From Halococcaceae archaeon (lineage in GTDB: Archaea; Halobacteriota; Halobacteria; Halobacteriales; Halalkalicoccaceae), in assembly GCA_007128515.1 (NCBI GenBank), contig SKXI01000139.1, positions 1 to 6,111 of the forward strand: a stretch of DNA of 6,111 nt, given 5' to 3'. The notes below the pieces were generated by a model, which saw only the letters and a program-made list of their open reading frames with translations, was not told the DNA's origin and ran no database searches. The translations under genes were made by a program, and so were the position numbers. This document shows positions 5,888 to 6,111 of this stretch, one piece after another. Within the stretch, counting starts at the first letter, position 1. Each line of letters starts with the position of its first letter.

Positions 5888-5894
5888 TCATAGT
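5888..5894 (-). promoter_or_regulatory. Candidate TATA element for the small ORF/lipoprotein pair
   Basis: On the minus strand ACTATGA lies about 62 bases before the small ORF ATG, preceded by CAAACGATGCG, which has a BRE-like purine run. A transcription start near 5864 would leave a leader of about 38 bases holding the GGAGGT sequence. The AT content is modest, so this is only the best local candidate. Confidence 0.25.
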
Positions 5895-5906
5895 CGCATC
5901 GTTTGA

Positions 5907-5941
5907 CACGGTGTCGCCGCGACCGGCTCTTTCACACCGTG
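5907..5941. repeat. Perfect 8-base inverted repeat upstream of the lipoprotein transcription unit
   Basis: CACGGTGT (5907-5914) and ACACCGTG (5934-5941) are exact reverse complements separated by 19 bases, so the arm centres are 27 bases apart. On the minus strand the dyad lies about 13 bases upstream of the candidate TATA element, where an activator would bind. The plus strand around it also shows three TTT-based repeats (TTTGACAC at 5902, TTTCACAC at 5930, TTTCACCA at 5948). It could be a regulator site. Confidence 0.4.
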
Positions 5942-6111
5942 AGATCGTTTCACCACTCGTGGGCCGCCCCGTCGTGTCCCGAGCGCGTCTCCGGGTCGCT
6001 CTCGCGTCCCCGTGATCGGACGACGGGCCGGGGCGTACCCGACCGCGGCAGGGCCGTTGTCCGGCAACGTCTCACTGGATCGCGATCGGACGCGCCGGGC
6101 GATCCGCCCCC
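5942..6111. other. Right-edge region without a supportable gene
   Basis: No frame in the last 170 bases has a convincing start, coding bias or motif. On the minus strand one frame reads GADRPARPIAIQ and stops at TGA 6072-6074, which could be the last 12 codons of a gene beginning outside the window, and another reads to a TGA near 5954. Neither can be told from chance. A 10-base palindrome GATCGCGATC is at 6078-6087. On the plus strand the frame ending at 6015 is antisense to the lipoprotein for most of its length. Confidence 0.5.

Noticed and set aside
5296..6015. Plus-strand Ser-rich open frame of 239 codons.
   Set aside because: The Ser-rich stretch is the antisense of the Asp-codon linker of the lipoprotein. 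No motif, and the tail beyond 5711 has no coding bias.
6078..6087. Palindrome GATCGCGATC near the right edge.
   Set aside because: Such GATC/CGATCG palindromes occur by chance and are frequent in haloarchaeal DNA; no gene start or promoter is nearby to give it meaning.

Overview
The window looks like chromosomal DNA of a halophilic archaeon (class Halobacteria). Base composition is strongly GC-rich with G/C-dominated third codon positions, the soluble proteins are acidic, starts are often GTG with little or no leader, and one exported protein carries a twin-arginine lipoprotein signal ahead of a long Asp/Thr-rich linker. The archaeal-type ATP-dependent DNA ligase and a tiny CxxC...CxxC zinc-finger protein of a haloarchaeal family point the same way. 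The genus cannot be fixed from this sequence alone.

Left part (1-2855), all on the minus strand and reading right to left: a 56-residue zinc-finger microprotein, a six-helix membrane protein of unknown function, an ATP-dependent DNA ligase (lig), and the first 60 codons of a metallo-beta-lactamase-fold nuclease that runs off the left edge. Gaps are 48, 59 and 52 bases, so the four could be co-transcribed. The best promoter-like element lies just upstream of the zinc-finger gene. The ligase and the nuclease form a recognisable DNA end-processing and nick-sealing pair. The other two genes have no evident link to repair.

Middle part (2856-4528): a small two-helix membrane protein gene on the minus strand (3017-3292) appears broken. 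Its ends share one frame, but the middle makes sense only in another, and the shared frame has an internal TGA. It is divergent from an intact 386-residue major facilitator superfamily transporter on the plus strand (3368-4528).

Right part (4529-6111): a gene-free convergent gap with one terminator-like hairpin, then a minus-strand Tat-type lipoprotein (4824-5696) with an acidic linker containing a 66-base-offset internal duplication. Directly upstream sits a candidate 36-residue ORF (5716-5826), and above that a promoter-like element and an 8-base perfect inverted repeat. I could not support a gene in the last ~285 bases.

No RNA genes, CRISPR arrays, insertion sequences or attachment sites were recognised. 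Nothing here is a clear new system. The points most worth a second look are the double-shifted small membrane gene, the small ORF/lipoprotein pair with its upstream dyad, and the zinc-finger microprotein that simple length cut-offs would miss.
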